Part shown: in pieces, positions 28,501 to 37,187 of the stretch
How positions within the stretch are numbered: position 1 is the first letter of the stretch
Layout: each line of letters starts with the position of its first letter
DNA from: Marinomonas spartinae
GTDB taxonomy: Bacteria; Pseudomonadota; Gammaproteobacteria; Pseudomonadales; Marinomonadaceae
Length of the DNA: 64,000 bases
Direction of reading: 5' to 3'
Assembly: GCF_016461715.1 (NCBI RefSeq)
Contig: NZ_JAEMUI010000012.1
Span: 62,001 to 126,000, forward strand
Made by a program: the position numbers and the translations under genes
Notes under the pieces: model-generated
Told to the model about the DNA's origin: nothing
Database searches by the model: none
The model's input: only the letters and a program-made list of their open reading frames with translations

Positions 28501-29376
28501 CACGAGCAAGAGAATTTAACCCATTGGCCTGATCAAAATATCCCTGAACGACAAGAGATCCAGCAGGCTGGGATTAAAGTCACCGCCTTTCCTGCCTTGG
28601 TGCCTCAAGGGGAAAGTGTGGCGTTGAAAATGTTTGACGATCAGCAAACGGCGGTCGAAACCCATCGCAAAGGGGTAATTACGTTACTCAAGCTCACTTT
28701 GTACAAAGACGTGCGCTATTTGCAAAAGAATTTGCCTAAGCTAAAAGAGTCCATGTTGATTTTTGCGCCCATTGGTAAAAAAGAGCTGCTATTAGACGAT
28801 TTACTCAACGCTATTCTGGATAAAGTGTTTTTAGATGGTCGAACACTGCCGCGCCGTAAGGCTGACTTTGAAACATGCATTGCTGATAACAAACAGCAAT
28901 TGGTCAGCGTCGGCAATGAAATGGCGAATCAACTGTATAGAGTGTTGTCTTCTTACCAAGGAGTTGCCAAGAAAATGAAAGGCAATATTCCATTACCGTG
29001 GACAAGGGTCTATGGTGACATTAAACTGCAGCTCGAAAACTTAGTCTATCCCGGTTTTATCGGGAATACACCCTTGTTTTGGTTGGGCCAACTGCCTCGC
29101 TATTTTAAAGGAATCGAAGTGCGTTTAGAGCGCTTCCAGAATCATTTGAATAAAGAGAACAGTTATGTGTCCCAATTAGAGGGGCTATGGCAAACCTATA
29201 TTAAACAAAAGAAAGCCCATGATGAAAAAGCGTTATATGACCCTGAGCTGGTTAAATATCGCTGGATGTTAGAAGAATACCGTATTTCGCTTTTTGCTCA
29301 ATCGGTAGGGACGCTGGAACCCATTTCGGATAAACGGCTTAGTAAACAATGGCAAGAAGTTAAAAAACTGGTTTAG
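25501..29376 (+). CDS. hrpA: ATP-dependent RNA helicase HrpA
   Basis: HrpA is a DEAH-box helicase; in E. coli it helps resolve collided ribosomes. The protein of 1291 residues has Walker A GETGSGKTTQ near 87, DEAH near 183, SAT near 218 and the motif VI block QRAGRCGR near 397. Winged-helix, ratchet and OB-fold domains follow, then the long DUF3418 region (about 700-1290) that is specific to HrpA. The ORF is open to a TTG at 25453, but the ATG at 25501 gives the usual start. The stop is 9 bases before mlaA. Confidence 0.95.
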   Translation: MSTNDVMTRDRHLIDQKHAQLLKRQKDGLPFDRMQAELNTMIEQSETLYQARMARLPKVTYDESLPVAARSEEIVEAIQNNQVVIIAGETGSGKTTQLPKMCLQAGRGIAGLIGHTQPRRIAARSVAQRISDEMQVTLGEQVGFQVRFNDESNDETLIKLMTDGILLAEIQQDRLLYRYDTIIIDEAHERSLNIDFLLGYLKRVLAQRPDLKVIVTSATIDVERFSKHFNNAPIIEVSGRTYPVEIRYQPLLSKSDSEELDEDQSMEQGILDAVESLIQEERQSGYRGAGDILVFLPGEREIRETAEILRRAELRNTEVLPLYARLSVSEQQRIFKSHSGRRVVLSTNVAETSLTVPGIRYVIDPGLARISRYSVRSKVQQLPIEKISQASANQRAGRCGRVADGICIRLYDEADFTARAEFTDPEIFRTNLASVILQMANLRLGAVDKFPFVEMPEKRMINDGYRALTELGAIKGDKMTPIGRQLAKLPIDPKLGRILIAAQQHSVLKEVSVVVSALSIPDPRERPQDKKTQSDQAHAQDKDEDSDFIVFLNLWERYEEQRQALSQNQLRQYCRKQFLNFLRMREWRDIHRQIIIACKQLGFKEVSHENRNYEAIHRSLLAGLFTQVANKMDDSKEMLGCRSRKVSIFPGSMLFKKPPQWIMAAELVETSKLYARVSARIDPAWIEEYAEPFVKRQYFDPHFERNQGRVMANEQVSLYGLIIVAKRRIDYGHVNQPEAREILIRQGLVEGEMRSKQAFYRKNKALIEQLETQEAKLRTRDILVDDEAVFQFYDQRIPKDIYNQKGLEYFAKTSPEALVMTREDLINQDVNVDDIAFPDSYGLNGVALPIDYRFEPGQKTDGATLKVPVGLLRQLSLEDLGWAVPGFIKERCEALLRALPKALRRRFVPIPQFVERIYPNLSKDKGDLLEQLSLQIKRETLIDIPLNEWNSDKLDTHLTLNLEVVDERGKVLGIGKDLAQLQTQFGDLVEESFAKFGTKQHEQENLTHWPDQNIPERQEIQQAGIKVTAFPALVPQGESVALKMFDDQQTAVETHRKGVITLLKLTLYKDVRYLQKNLPKLKESMLIFAPIGKKELLLDDLLNAILDKVFLDGRTLPRRKADFETCIADNKQQLVSVGNEMANQLYRVLSSYQGVAKKMKGNIPLPWTRVYGDIKLQLENLVYPGFIGNTPLFWLGQLPRYFKGIEVRLERFQNHLNKENSYVSQLEGLWQTYIKQKKAHDEKALYDPELVKYRWMLEEYRISLFAQSVGTLEPISDKRLSKQWQEVKKLV

Positions 29377-29385
29377 GAAAGGTTA

Positions 29386-30384
29386 ATGACAAATTCACTT
29401 TTGCAACGAGTGGGCGGCGTATTGATCGCTTGCCTTTTGGTTTTCTCCCAAGCCACTTTTGCGGCAGCAGATGAAAGCAAACAGGATCCATGGGAAAGTT
29501 GGAACCGTAAGGTATTTAACTTTAATACCACCCTAGATACCCATTTCTTTAAACCTATTGCCAAAGGCTATGTGGACTATACCCCCGTGATTGTTAGGCG
29601 AGGGGTGAGTAACTTTTTTTCTAACCTTGGTGAGGTGTCGAACATTACCAATAATGCGCTACAAGGCAAGAAAAATGGCTTTGTCGCGTCGACCTGGCGT
29701 TTCGTGATTAACAGCACCATTGGTATTTTCGGTCTGTTCGATGTAGCCAGTGCATTAGGGCTTCGTCAATACGATGAAGACTTCGGTCAAACCTTAGGAT
29801 ACTGGGGCGTTCCCAGTGGCCCTTATCTCGTTTTACCCTTCTTTGGACCATCCACCGTTCGAGATGCGAGCGGCATGGTTGTTGACTACAGTAATTACCG
29901 TCCACAAGATGAAGTGGGGCTGAACCGTGACCAACGTTGGGGTCTATTAGGCTTACAGGCAATCAATAAACGAGCCAGTTTGTTAGGGGCTGAAAACTTG
30001 ATTGTGGGCGATCCCTATACCTTCGTTCGCGATGTGTACTTCCAAACCCATGATTATAACGTACATGACGGTAATCCACCGAACAACTCACAACCTGATG
30101 CAAGCGACAGTTGGGGGGATGATTCCACGACTGATAGCTGGGGCGATTCGAGTTCTTCTGAGCCTCAAGCAACAGATAGCTGGGGCGATCCTATTCCGGC
30201 TAAGCCTCAAGCAACGGATAGCTGGGGCGACCCAGTCCCTGCAAAACCCGCTGCAACTACACCAACTCAATCAACAGAACCTAAGGTTAAGGCTGATGCA
30301 CAAAGCACTTCACCAACAAAGGCTGATAGCGCTAAAAAGTTAATACCGCAAAATACGGATAGTTCAAAAAATACTCAGAAATGA
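29386..30384 (+). CDS. mlaA: MlaA/VacJ family outer membrane lipid transport protein with repeat tail
   Basis: MlaA removes misplaced phospholipids from the outer leaflet and hands them to MlaC. The core (residues 30-225) is a clear match: DPWESWNRKVFNFN, GVSNFFSNLGEV, RFVINSTIGIFGLFD and LGYWGVPSGPYLVLPF. The protein is longer than E. coli MlaA (332 against 251 residues) because of a C-terminal tail with four DSWGD units followed by Pro/Ala/Thr/Lys-rich sequence. The N-terminus reads best as an ordinary signal peptide cut after TFA. A weak lipobox (LIAC, ending at residue 16) exists inside the hydrophobic core. The other mla genes are not in the window. Confidence 0.9.
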   Translation: MTNSLLQRVGGVLIACLLVFSQATFAAADESKQDPWESWNRKVFNFNTTLDTHFFKPIAKGYVDYTPVIVRRGVSNFFSNLGEVSNITNNALQGKKNGFVASTWRFVINSTIGIFGLFDVASALGLRQYDEDFGQTLGYWGVPSGPYLVLPFFGPSTVRDASGMVVDYSNYRPQDEVGLNRDQRWGLLGLQAINKRASLLGAENLIVGDPYTFVRDVYFQTHDYNVHDGNPPNNSQPDASDSWGDDSTTDSWGDSSSSEPQATDSWGDPIPAKPQATDSWGDPVPAKPAATTPTQSTEPKVKADAQSTSPTKADSAKKLIPQNTDSSKNTQK

Positions 30385-30408
30385 GGTTGTTGAGTGGGTA
30401 CTTGAAGC

Positions 30409-30463
30409 TCAGTAGCGTTGTTAATCTATAGCCATCGGCGTGAGGGGTTAACAACGCTACTGA
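30409..30463. terminator. Perfect 16-bp inverted repeat between convergent genes
   Basis: Arms 30409-30424 and 30448-30463 are perfect complements across 23 bases. It lies between the ends of mlaA and the sugar dehydrogenase gene, and may stop both. There is no long T-run. Confidence 0.5.
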
Positions 30464-30545
30464 TATATTTTATGGGGTATATCAGCGCTCTTGCTCTATC
30501 AAAGCATTTAAGTAAAACACGACGCTAAACGCTTATTAGTCTGAA

Positions 30546-31646
30546 TCATTGTAGAGGCGTGACTTCTAATAACTTGCCTGAATCCGTTCCAATATAGAGG
30601 GCGCCATCTTTGCTTTCCGCCATGGAGCGTAAGCGTTCATGTAATGACTCAAGGTAGCGTGTTTCCTTTGTTTCATTATTGTCTTTCATCTCAATGCGAT
30701 TGAGGTGTTTCAGCACTAAAGCTGTTGATAAAAAGCTGCCATCCCAGTCGGCGAATAAATTTCCCCGATAGCGAATAAGTGAGCTAGGGGCGATAGAGGG
30801 AATGTAGACTTTGAGTGGTTTGACAATGCCGTCTTTTTCCTTGGCCTCACCTACGGGATTGTTGTTGATGTACTCTTTGCCATGGGACACAATCGGCCAA
30901 CCATAATTCGCGCCGCGACGAATTAAGTTGACTTCATCGCCCCCTCTAGGCCCGTGTTCGTTTGACCACAGTTTATGATCTTTTGTATCGTAATAAATAC
31001 CCTGGGGATTACGATGCCCATAGCTCCAAATCTCATTTCTCACTCGGCTGTTGTTTATAAATGGATTGTCTGCTGGAACTTTGCCATCCAACGTTAAACG
31101 TAAAATGCTACCAGCATCATTGGTTAGATCCTGTGCGTTTTTTCTTATACCGCGATCACCAATGGTGAAAAAGACATGTCCCGCATCATCGAAGGCAATC
31201 CGTCCACCAAAGTGTCGGTTGGTTTTAGTGGCTGCATCGGAGATAAAAATATCTTGCCAGTTTGTTAGCTTATTCCCCACTAATTTGGCACGAGCCAAAG
31301 TCGTTGTTGCGCCTTTTGGTGTGGGTTTGGCATAAGTGAAATAGAGTAACTTGCTTTGTTCAAAGTTAGGTGCTTTCGCCACATCGAATAAGCCACCTTG
31401 GCCTCGATTATCCACCTTTGGCAATCCACTGAGGGCGTGTTTGGCGCCATTTTTTAGGTCAACTTTGTAAGCTTCCCCTTTTTTGATGGTGACAATGGCT
31501 TCTTTATTGCTAAGTAGGGCGATTCCCCAAGGAATACCGTTAAATTGGGTGACCTGTTTTACTTTGAGTGGGCCACTGGTGGTGACCATTTGCGCATCTA
31601 CTTGCAAGCTCAACAAAAGTGAAATGCATAACAGCCAAGTTTTCAT
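30546..31646 (-). CDS. PQQ-dependent aldose sugar dehydrogenase, YliI-like
   Basis: The 366-residue protein has a signal peptide (cleavage near VDA-QM) and the six-bladed propeller of soluble glucose/sorbosone dehydrogenases. It should oxidise aldose sugars in the periplasm with pyrroloquinoline quinone. GHRNPQGIYYD near residue 214, EHGPRGGDEVNLI near 233 and NYGWP near 250 are cofactor- and calcium-site motifs of the YliI/Asd group. No PQQ synthesis genes are in the window. Confidence 0.87.
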   Translation of the reverse strand: MKTWLLCISLLLSLQVDAQMVTTSGPLKVKQVTQFNGIPWGIALLSNKEAIVTIKKGEAYKVDLKNGAKHALSGLPKVDNRGQGGLFDVAKAPNFEQSKLLYFTYAKPTPKGATTTLARAKLVGNKLTNWQDIFISDAATKTNRHFGGRIAFDDAGHVFFTIGDRGIRKNAQDLTNDAGSILRLTLDGKVPADNPFINNSRVRNEIWSYGHRNPQGIYYDTKDHKLWSNEHGPRGGDEVNLIRRGANYGWPIVSHGKEYINNNPVGEAKEKDGIVKPLKVYIPSIAPSSLIRYRGNLFADWDGSFLSTALVLKHLNRIEMKDNNETKETRYLESLHERLRSMAESKDGALYIGTDSGKLLEVTPLQ

Positions 31647-31775
31647 AACAAGTTAATCTCTCAAATATGTTCTCTGAGTATATATAAAAAATGGCATTAT
31701 GCTGTTTGCACTGCTGGCGTTCCTCAATCATTGCCAATTACTTGCCTAGTAGTGAAATTTTTCATAGAGAAGGCG

Positions 31776-32288
31776 TCACCCTATATAGCGTTCGTTTGGT
31801 AAAACATCACGTCTTACCACGGCATTTGCTGCGATAATGGCGTTATCGCCGATGCTTACCCCTGGAAGTATTTTTGCTCCCCCACCAATCCAGACGTTAT
31901 TGCCAATGGTAATCGGTTTGGCAAAGCACTTTCCGTCGGCTCTTGCTTGAGGGGCTCGTGGATGATCCACCGCATAAAGGTGGCAGCCTGGGCCAATCAG
32001 TACATCATTGCCGATATAAATGGCCGCGCTGTCTAAAAACACACAATTGAAATTAATATAGCAACGCTCACCGATGTGAATTTGCGTCCCATAATCACAT
32101 TGAAAGCCAGGCTCAATGACGACACTGCCAAACTTAGCAAAGAGTCGGGTGATATGACGTAAATTGCCTTTGCTTGGGTGAGCGTTGTATTTAGCGCAAG
32201 CAAGGCGAGCGGCTTCTCGACGCAATCTAAGGTCTTTATCTAGGCCATTAAATGGTTCCCCGCTTTTCATCTTTTCAAATTCTGTCAT
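31776..32288 (-). CDS. Sugar O-acetyltransferase (maltose acetyltransferase type), short C-terminus
   Basis: This is a left-handed beta-helix acetyltransferase of the Maa/LacA family, which acetylates sugars from acetyl-CoA. The N-terminal Mac domain ([14 protein letters not shown]), hexapeptide repeats ([31 protein letters not shown]) and the catalytic histidine in YAVDHP are present. At 170 residues it stops at NERYIG, just where relatives continue with the GNPAR turn and the last short strand. It may be mildly truncated; activity is uncertain. Confidence 0.82.
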   Translation of the reverse strand: MTEFEKMKSGEPFNGLDKDLRLRREAARLACAKYNAHPSKGNLRHITRLFAKFGSVVIEPGFQCDYGTQIHIGERCYINFNCVFLDSAAIYIGNDVLIGPGCHLYAVDHPRAPQARADGKCFAKPITIGNNVWIGGGAKILPGVSIGDNAIIAANAVVRRDVLPNERYIG

Positions 32289-32352
32289 AGCTGGTTAATC
32301 GCTCCCTGAGTAGGATTACTCATTGTTATAGAGACTGATGAATGGGACACAT

Positions 32353-32378
32353 AAAAAACGCGACCGAAGCCGCGTTTT
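32353..32378 (-). terminator. Intrinsic terminator of talB
   Basis: On the minus strand a stem AAAACGCG/CGCGTTTT closes with a TTCG tetraloop and runs into six T. It lies 28 bases beyond the transaldolase stop. The A-tract on the other side may make it bidirectional. Confidence 0.85.
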
Positions 32379-32405
32379 AGATAGTATTATCGTTAAGCCG
32401 ATTGC

Positions 32406-33356
32406 TTACAGCATAGCTGCCAGCGTTTTTTCTAGCTTACGTTGGTCGGCCGCAAAATTGCGGATACCTTCCGCAAGTTTTTCAGTTGCCATAGCGTCTT
32501 CATTCATTGCCCAACGGAATGCCTGTTCAGTAATTGCTTCAGGCGCTGGTTTAATCTCTTTAGCAGGGATTAATTTACGCTCTAGCTTCCCTTCGTCTTT
32601 TTTCAATTCTTCAAGTAGAGCAGGGCTAATGGTCAATCGGTCACAGCCCGCTAGCTGTTCGATCTCACCAATGTTACGGAAGCTCGCGCCCATCACAACG
32701 GTGTTGTAGCCGTGGTCTTTGTAGTAGTTATAAATTTCAGTAACCGACACTACGCCTGGGTCCGTTTCAGCGGTGTATTCTTCGCCAGTAGACTTTTTGT
32801 ACCAGTCAAGGATACGGCCCACAAATGGAGAGATCAGGAATACACCTGCTTCGGCACAAGCTTGCGCTTGAGCGAAAGAGAACAGTAGGGTCAGGTTACA
32901 GTTGATGCCGTCTTTTTCCAGTTGCTCAGCGGCTTTGATACCTTCCCAAGTCGACGCGGTTTTGATCAAAATACGGTCACGCGACACGCCGGCTTCTTCG
33001 TAGAGTTTGATCAAGCGATGGGCTTTTTCAATAGTAGCATTGGTATCGTAAGATAAACGTGCATCGACTTCTGTCGAAATGCGGCCAGGTACGTATTTTA
33101 GAATTTCCGTACCGACGATAACCGCTAGCTTGTCGCTGGCGTCGATCAATTGTTGCTCTTTGTCGTTACTTTGCTCTTTAGCCCATGCAACGGCTTGATC
33201 TAGAAAAGGTGCGTATTCAGGAATTTGAGACGCTTTTAGCATCAAAGAAGGGTTCGTAGTGGCATCTTCTGGCAAATACTCTTTGATTGCCGTGATATCA
33301 CCCGTATCCGCTACAATGGTCGTGAACTCTTTTAATTGAGATAACTTATTGCTCAT
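32406..33356 (-). CDS. tal: Transaldolase
   Basis: Transaldolase moves a dihydroxyacetone unit between sedoheptulose-7-phosphate and glyceraldehyde-3-phosphate in the pentose phosphate pathway. The 316-residue protein matches the TalB class: [10 protein letters not shown] near 34, the Schiff-base Lys in [11 protein letters not shown] near 131, [10 protein letters not shown] near 154 and [10 protein letters not shown] near 178. The dusA gene ends 5 bases upstream, so the two are probably one transcript ending at the hairpin at 32353. Confidence 0.95.
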   Translation of the reverse strand: MSNKLSQLKEFTTIVADTGDITAIKEYLPEDATTNPSLMLKASQIPEYAPFLDQAVAWAKEQSNDKEQQLIDASDKLAVIVGTEILKYVPGRISTEVDARLSYDTNATIEKAHRLIKLYEEAGVSRDRILIKTASTWEGIKAAEQLEKDGINCNLTLLFSFAQAQACAEAGVFLISPFVGRILDWYKKSTGEEYTAETDPGVVSVTEIYNYYKDHGYNTVVMGASFRNIGEIEQLAGCDRLTISPALLEELKKDEGKLERKLIPAKEIKPAPEAITEQAFRWAMNEDAMATEKLAEGIRNFAADQRKLEKTLAAML

Positions 33357-33361
33357 TGCTC

Positions 33362-34411
33362 TTATCCTTTACGTTGGTGTTGTTTGACCAAGTCAATGGC
33401 CTCTAATAATACGTCTATATTTGCGTCCGCTTTATGACCTTTCTCAGAAAGGTAGCGGCGAAATTGTTTACCGCCGGGCTCGCCTTGGAAAAGGCCTAAA
33501 ATATGGCGAGTGAGATGCATCAAACGCTCGCCTTTGGCGAGTTGCTGTTTCGCATAAGGCACAAAGGCCATCAATGCATCAAAGCGGTTATCGAAACGGT
33601 CATTTTGGCCGAATAGGCAGCTGTCTACTTGGCTCAGTAACCAAGGGTTTTGATACGCCTCGCGACCCACCATGACACCATCGACAAATTGTAAGTGCTG
33701 TTCGCATTCCTCTAGTGTTTTAATGCCACCGTTTATAATGATTTCAAGGTCTGGGAAATCTTTCTTCAACTGGTACACATAATCGTACTTTAGTGGAGGA
33801 ATCTCGCGATTCTCTTTTGGGCTTAAGCCCGCCAAAATGGCATTACGCGCGTGGACAATAAATGTCTTAACGCCCGTTGTCGCCACATCACCCACAAAGT
33901 CTCGCACCACGCTGTATTCTTCTTGATCATCGAGCCCGATACGATGCTTCACCGTGATCGGTAGGCTAGACGCATCCTGCATAGCACGCATGGCGTCTTT
34001 TACCTTGTCTGGATAAGCCATCAAACAAGCGCCAATTAAACTGTTTTGCACTCGATCACTCGGACAACCGACGTTTAAATTGACTTCATCGTAGCCGTAG
34101 TCTTCCGCCATCTTCGCGCATTTGCCCAGCGCTACCGCATCAGCACCGCCGAGTTGTAAGGCGATAGGATGCTCACATTCATTATAATGTAAGAATCTTT
34201 CAGGATTATTGCCCTGCAATAACGCCCCTGTGGTAACCATCTCAGTATAAAGTAGCGTATTTTTACTAAGCGTCCTAGCGAACACTCGATAATCGCTTGT
34301 GGTCCAGTCCATCATGGGTGCAACACTAAAGCGTCTATCCACTGAATCCATTGATTTTACTGGGTTTAACTCTGATTTTCTTGCTTTTTCTTGTAGCATT
34401 AATAAGGTCAT
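33362..34411 (-). CDS. dusA: tRNA-dihydrouridine(20/20a) synthase DusA
   Basis: DusA reduces uridine 20/20a in the tRNA D-loop with NADPH and FMN. Motifs are [11 protein letters not shown] (FMN site), [11 protein letters not shown] with the catalytic Cys near 116, and VKHRIGLD near 164. The start is unclear: the ATG at 34411 leaves 27 residues before RFSVAP, about as in E. coli, while the ATG at 34351 leaves 6; none has a good ribosome site. The first codons face the island, whose integrase remnant starts 170 bases away. The 5' end of dusA is a known phage integration target, so its start region may have been rebuilt by the element. Confidence 0.93.
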   Translation of the reverse strand: MTLLMLQEKARKSELNPVKSMDSVDRRFSVAPMMDWTTSDYRVFARTLSKNTLLYTEMVTTGALLQGNNPERFLHYNECEHPIALQLGGADAVALGKCAKMAEDYGYDEVNLNVGCPSDRVQNSLIGACLMAYPDKVKDAMRAMQDASSLPITVKHRIGLDDQEEYSVVRDFVGDVATTGVKTFIVHARNAILAGLSPKENREIPPLKYDYVYQLKKDFPDLEIIINGGIKTLEECEQHLQFVDGVMVGREAYQNPWLLSQVDSCLFGQNDRFDNRFDALMAFVPYAKQQLAKGERLMHLTRHILGLFQGEPGGKQFRRYLSEKGHKADANIDVLLEAIDLVKQHQRKG

Positions 34412-34526
34412 TTTGGGTTAAGAATTGGCGTTTTAGGTGCTATAATGCTACAGAATTGCTACATTTTATTTTTGTAGCAAATAGCATTTTCGCTGGTTTC
34501 TAATTTTATTACAAAACTACCGCCTA

Positions 34527-34544
34527 GCGCCTATATATAGGTGC
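34527..34544. promoter_or_regulatory. Palindrome in the dusA-integrase gap, operator-like
   Basis: A perfect 12-base palindrome (CCTATATATAGG) is flanked by near-complementary GC bases, giving a dyad of about 18 bases. It lies 37 bases before the integrase start. A second dyad, TTGCTACA/TGTAGCAA, is at 34456-34480. Either could be a recombination arm or repressor site of the element. Confidence 0.35.
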
Positions 34545-34580
34545 CTATTATGTCACAAAATTTCGGAATCTCTAACTGGT

Positions 34581-34694
34581 ATGGCAACTTTTAAAATAAG
34601 AAAGAGAGTAGATGGGTCTGTTGTTCATGTAGCTCAAATTCGTATATCAAAGGCTGGGACGACAGTATTCAGTGAAGCCAAAAGCTTTCAGGGG
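34581..34694 (+). pseudogene. Tyrosine integrase, only the N-terminal ~38 codons
   Basis: The first residues (MATFKIRKRVDG, then VAQIRISKAGTTVFSEAKSF) are those of the N-terminal arm-binding domain of phage tyrosine recombinases. The homology stops near 34694, where sequence of a different, GC-richer codon style begins. No catalytic core (Arg, His, Tyr) is present anywhere nearby. The position beside dusA fits the known group of integrases that insert there. A deletion seems to have fused the start of the integrase to a phage structural gene. Confidence 0.75.
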
Positions 34695-34701
34695 AAAGGG
34701 G

Positions 34702-34995
34702 CTAGTACAACTCAACGAGCAAAAACAACTTCCCGCCACCTCGGCCGACACCGCCGTACTGGAAACCGAGAAGTACAAATTGATCAACAACATCGTCACC
34801 TCCATGAAACTCTCCAGCAACCCAGTCGTCCTCCCAGCCAGCGACCTAAACGACATGGTACAAGCCATCCGCATGTACCAACAGCAAATCGCACAGCTAC
34901 GCACACCCGACTGGGTAAACGACAACGTCGACCACATCAAGGAATACGCCAACCGCACCTTCCTAGACGACTGGCCAATGCCCAAGCATAAGTAA
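34702..34995 (+). pseudogene. Phage structural gene fragment fused to the integrase remnant
   Basis: About 97 codons in a different frame from the integrase remnant (LVQLNEQKQLPATSADTAV, later VNDNVDHIKEYANRTFLDDW). Codon use is C-rich, like the tail genes at 38716-40270 and unlike the cargo between them. I take it as part of the original prophage, perhaps a small tail-assembly gene, but I do not recognise the family. Its own start seems to be lost. It ends at a terminator. Confidence 0.5.
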
Positions 34996-35003
34996 CAAAC
35001 ACA

Positions 35004-35028
35004 AAAAGCCCACCGAGCGTGGGCTTTT
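35004..35028 (+). terminator. Intrinsic terminator after the phage fragment
   Basis: AAAAGCCCAC pairs perfectly with GTGGGCTTTT around CGAGC. The same general design, with a TTTTCGTT tail, recurs at 38655. The rest of the gap 35029-35376 has the inverted repeat at 35120 and no supported gene. Confidence 0.85.
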
Positions 35029-35119
35029 CGTTCGTGTAATAAGGTGTAATTGCTACGCTTACACTTAGTGAATAGTCTTGTTGGTGAAACCAGAAGTTAA
35101 TTTCTTCATAGGATAGAAT

Positions 35120-35164
35120 TTGGGGTCAGATGAAAAATAGTTTTTAATTTTCATCTGACCCCAA
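35120..35164. repeat. Perfect 17-bp inverted repeat, REP-like (GGGGTCAGATGAAAA)
   Basis: Arms 35120-35136 and 35148-35164 are perfect complements around an 11-base loop. The GGGGTCAGATGA core resembles, from memory, short repeats found beside Y1-type REP-associated transposases in many proteobacteria. No transposase gene is present. It lies 212 bases upstream of the cargo operon. Confidence 0.6.
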
Positions 35165-35376
35165 TTGTCAGCTTTAAAAGGAAGAGTGATCTCACATATG
35201 AGAATGTTACAGAAGCATCCAGATCGAGTTAAAAAGTACTTTAAGCATAGGTCAATTTGCTATGTCGCTTAGCAGATATAAAACCCCGCTGGGTTAATAC
35301 CAAAAGTGTCATTTCCTAGGTGGTTAATTGTTTTTAAACGGTAAGGAAATTTCGAACGTTAAAAGGAGTTATGTCA

Positions 35377-37173
35377 ATGAGCAACACAGATCTTTCCACA
35401 AAAATAGTGCCATGGCTGGGGTCATATGAACTGGGATACGGTGTCGACTTTTTTTCAAAGCAAATTAGAAAATCAGCTATCAAAAATCCGAAATCGTTGC
35501 AAAGTAAGCCATCTACTGGGGATGGCCGAGGTTGGCAATCTGTCGTTTCTAACTATCAGAGAATTGAAAAAAAAGAGGAACTGATTAAGAATCTAACAAT
35601 TGATTTTAATATTGCAGGTTCTAATCCATCTTCGTCATTTAGCTTCATTTCCCAGTTTGTCGACAATGTAAAGATAAATAAATTTAATATTTATATTACG
35701 CTCACTATAAATGTACAAAATTACGAAGAGGTTATTAGTAGTGATTTTGACATAATCAAAGTAGATGAAAACCTTACAGAAAATAATACAGAACGCCTAT
35801 ATGGTGACCATTTTATTAATGGTTATATTACAGGGGGGTTTTATCTAGCGATCATTGAAATTAAAACGGATACAGAAGAAAAAAAGCAGGAAGTTCTTTC
35901 CAAATTAAGTGCAAATCAAAAAGACCAAGCAAAAGACAAAAAAGACGCTGGGACAGCAAGTAAAGATGAAGATAAAAGCAAATCTGATTCAGACAGTGAC
36001 AAAGAGTCGACTGGAAATGGCTTGAAATTTATGCTAGAAAAGGTCGCTAAATTAGAAAACGTAGAATTAAAAATAGATATTCGTCGAGTTGGTGCATCAG
36101 GAAAGCTCAATTTAACAGACCTAAAAGAGTTGCTCAAAGATGCCGATGACTTTCCTCAGAAGGTCGCGAACAACGGACGTCCATTGTTTGCGATAATTAA
36201 ACCTTGGGCACTGACTGATTTTACTTTTCCTTCAATACAATCAAGTTTAGTTAAGCAATACGAGCTTTTTTCTTTACAAATTCACAGGCGAATTCAGCGA
36301 TTTCTGTCTCTTCAGGAAGACATTCAGTGGGCAATAGATCATCACTCTAGTCAAACATTTGTTGAGAGCAAACAGAGTCTAATTGATATAAAAGCCGACA
36401 TCATAAAACGATTGAATTTATCAAACGGACTATTAGAAGCATTGCATTCAAATCCTAAGGCTTTTTTAACCGCTTCGCCAGATACTGATCAGCTTGGAAT
36501 ACACTTGTTACCGCAGTTGATGGATTGGACAGCGATTCCTGACCGTATCTTAAAGACTCAAAAATATCTGATTCAGCCATCGATATCTGAAAACCCATAT
36601 AGTTTAGTTATCACTCTTCAGCCGTTATTGTCTGGTTTAGGCAAGTTTCATACTGACGTTAAGCACGCAATAAATACGCTAGTAGAAAATGTTATTGAGA
36701 CTTACAGAGGATTATCGGAATGCATCGAAAACGTAATTTTAACGTTTGAGTCAGTGGACATGGATGTGGCTGAAACGTTACTGAATAAAGAAGTAACATT
36801 ATTGCTTGAAGATTTATCATGCAAATGGAAGTTAGAATTCACCACGCCATTAGTAACTTTGCAAAATTTTCTAGAACCAAATATCTCAGGTGAAGGATTA
36901 TTAGGCGCGGGAACAAGTGATTTCTCTCAAAGAGATATAAATTGCGTTAATCAATTACTTGCCTATTTAAGTCCAAATATATCCTCATCCGATTCCCTTT
37001 TGGGTGGGTACTTACAGTTGTTTTCAGAACTTCAAAAAGAGTTTATCAATGCCAGCAGAACAAATGTGGATATGTTTGAGACCGCTGAACTTGATACTGC
37101 AGCATGGCGTGAGTTGCAAACTCTTTTTTGGGAGTCCAGTGTAAAACTAATTAAGTTGAATGTAGTTAAATAA
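35377..37173 (+). CDS. MACPF-like protein of the island cargo operon
   Basis: The 598-residue protein has no signal peptide. Residues 142-154 read YGDHF-x6-GG, which fits the membrane attack complex/perforin signature (Y/W)-G-(T/S)-H-F-x6-GG except for Asp at the third place. An N-terminal LGYGVDFF near residue 18 and alternating strands before and after are also as in that fold. A Lys/Asp/Ser-rich insert lies at about 188-212. From 290 on the protein is mostly helical. MACPF proteins form membrane pores. The start at 35377 has AGGAG 8 bases upstream; ATG 35371 is too close. It is AT-rich and lies between phage remnants. Function is inferred. Confidence 0.6.
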   Translation: MSNTDLSTKIVPWLGSYELGYGVDFFSKQIRKSAIKNPKSLQSKPSTGDGRGWQSVVSNYQRIEKKEELIKNLTIDFNIAGSNPSSSFSFISQFVDNVKINKFNIYITLTINVQNYEEVISSDFDIIKVDENLTENNTERLYGDHFINGYITGGFYLAIIEIKTDTEEKKQEVLSKLSANQKDQAKDKKDAGTASKDEDKSKSDSDSDKESTGNGLKFMLEKVAKLENVELKIDIRRVGASGKLNLTDLKELLKDADDFPQKVANNGRPLFAIIKPWALTDFTFPSIQSSLVKQYELFSLQIHRRIQRFLSLQEDIQWAIDHHSSQTFVESKQSLIDIKADIIKRLNLSNGLLEALHSNPKAFLTASPDTDQLGIHLLPQLMDWTAIPDRILKTQKYLIQPSISENPYSLVITLQPLLSGLGKFHTDVKHAINTLVENVIETYRGLSECIENVILTFESVDMDVAETLLNKEVTLLLEDLSCKWKLEFTTPLVTLQNFLEPNISGEGLLGAGTSDFSQRDINCVNQLLAYLSPNISSSDSLLGGYLQLFSELQKEFINASRTNVDMFETAELDTAAWRELQTLFWESSVKLIKLNVVK

Positions 37174-37187
37174 ATGGAGATGAAGTG

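Noticed and set aside
35198-35272. 24-codon ORF (MRMLQKHPDRVKKYF...) after the REP-like palindrome
   Set aside because: It has no ribosome site and is too short; it may be the end of a lost transposase but nothing proves it.
34996-35376. IS element carrying in the cargo operon
   Set aside because: No transposase, no paired terminal repeats and no target duplication could be found on both sides.
36510-36550. Short similarity between the MACPF-like gene and the dusA 5' end (GATGGATTGGAC), as a possible attachment site
   Set aside because: It lies inside an intact coding sequence (LMDWT) and the match is too short; chance is the simplest explanation.
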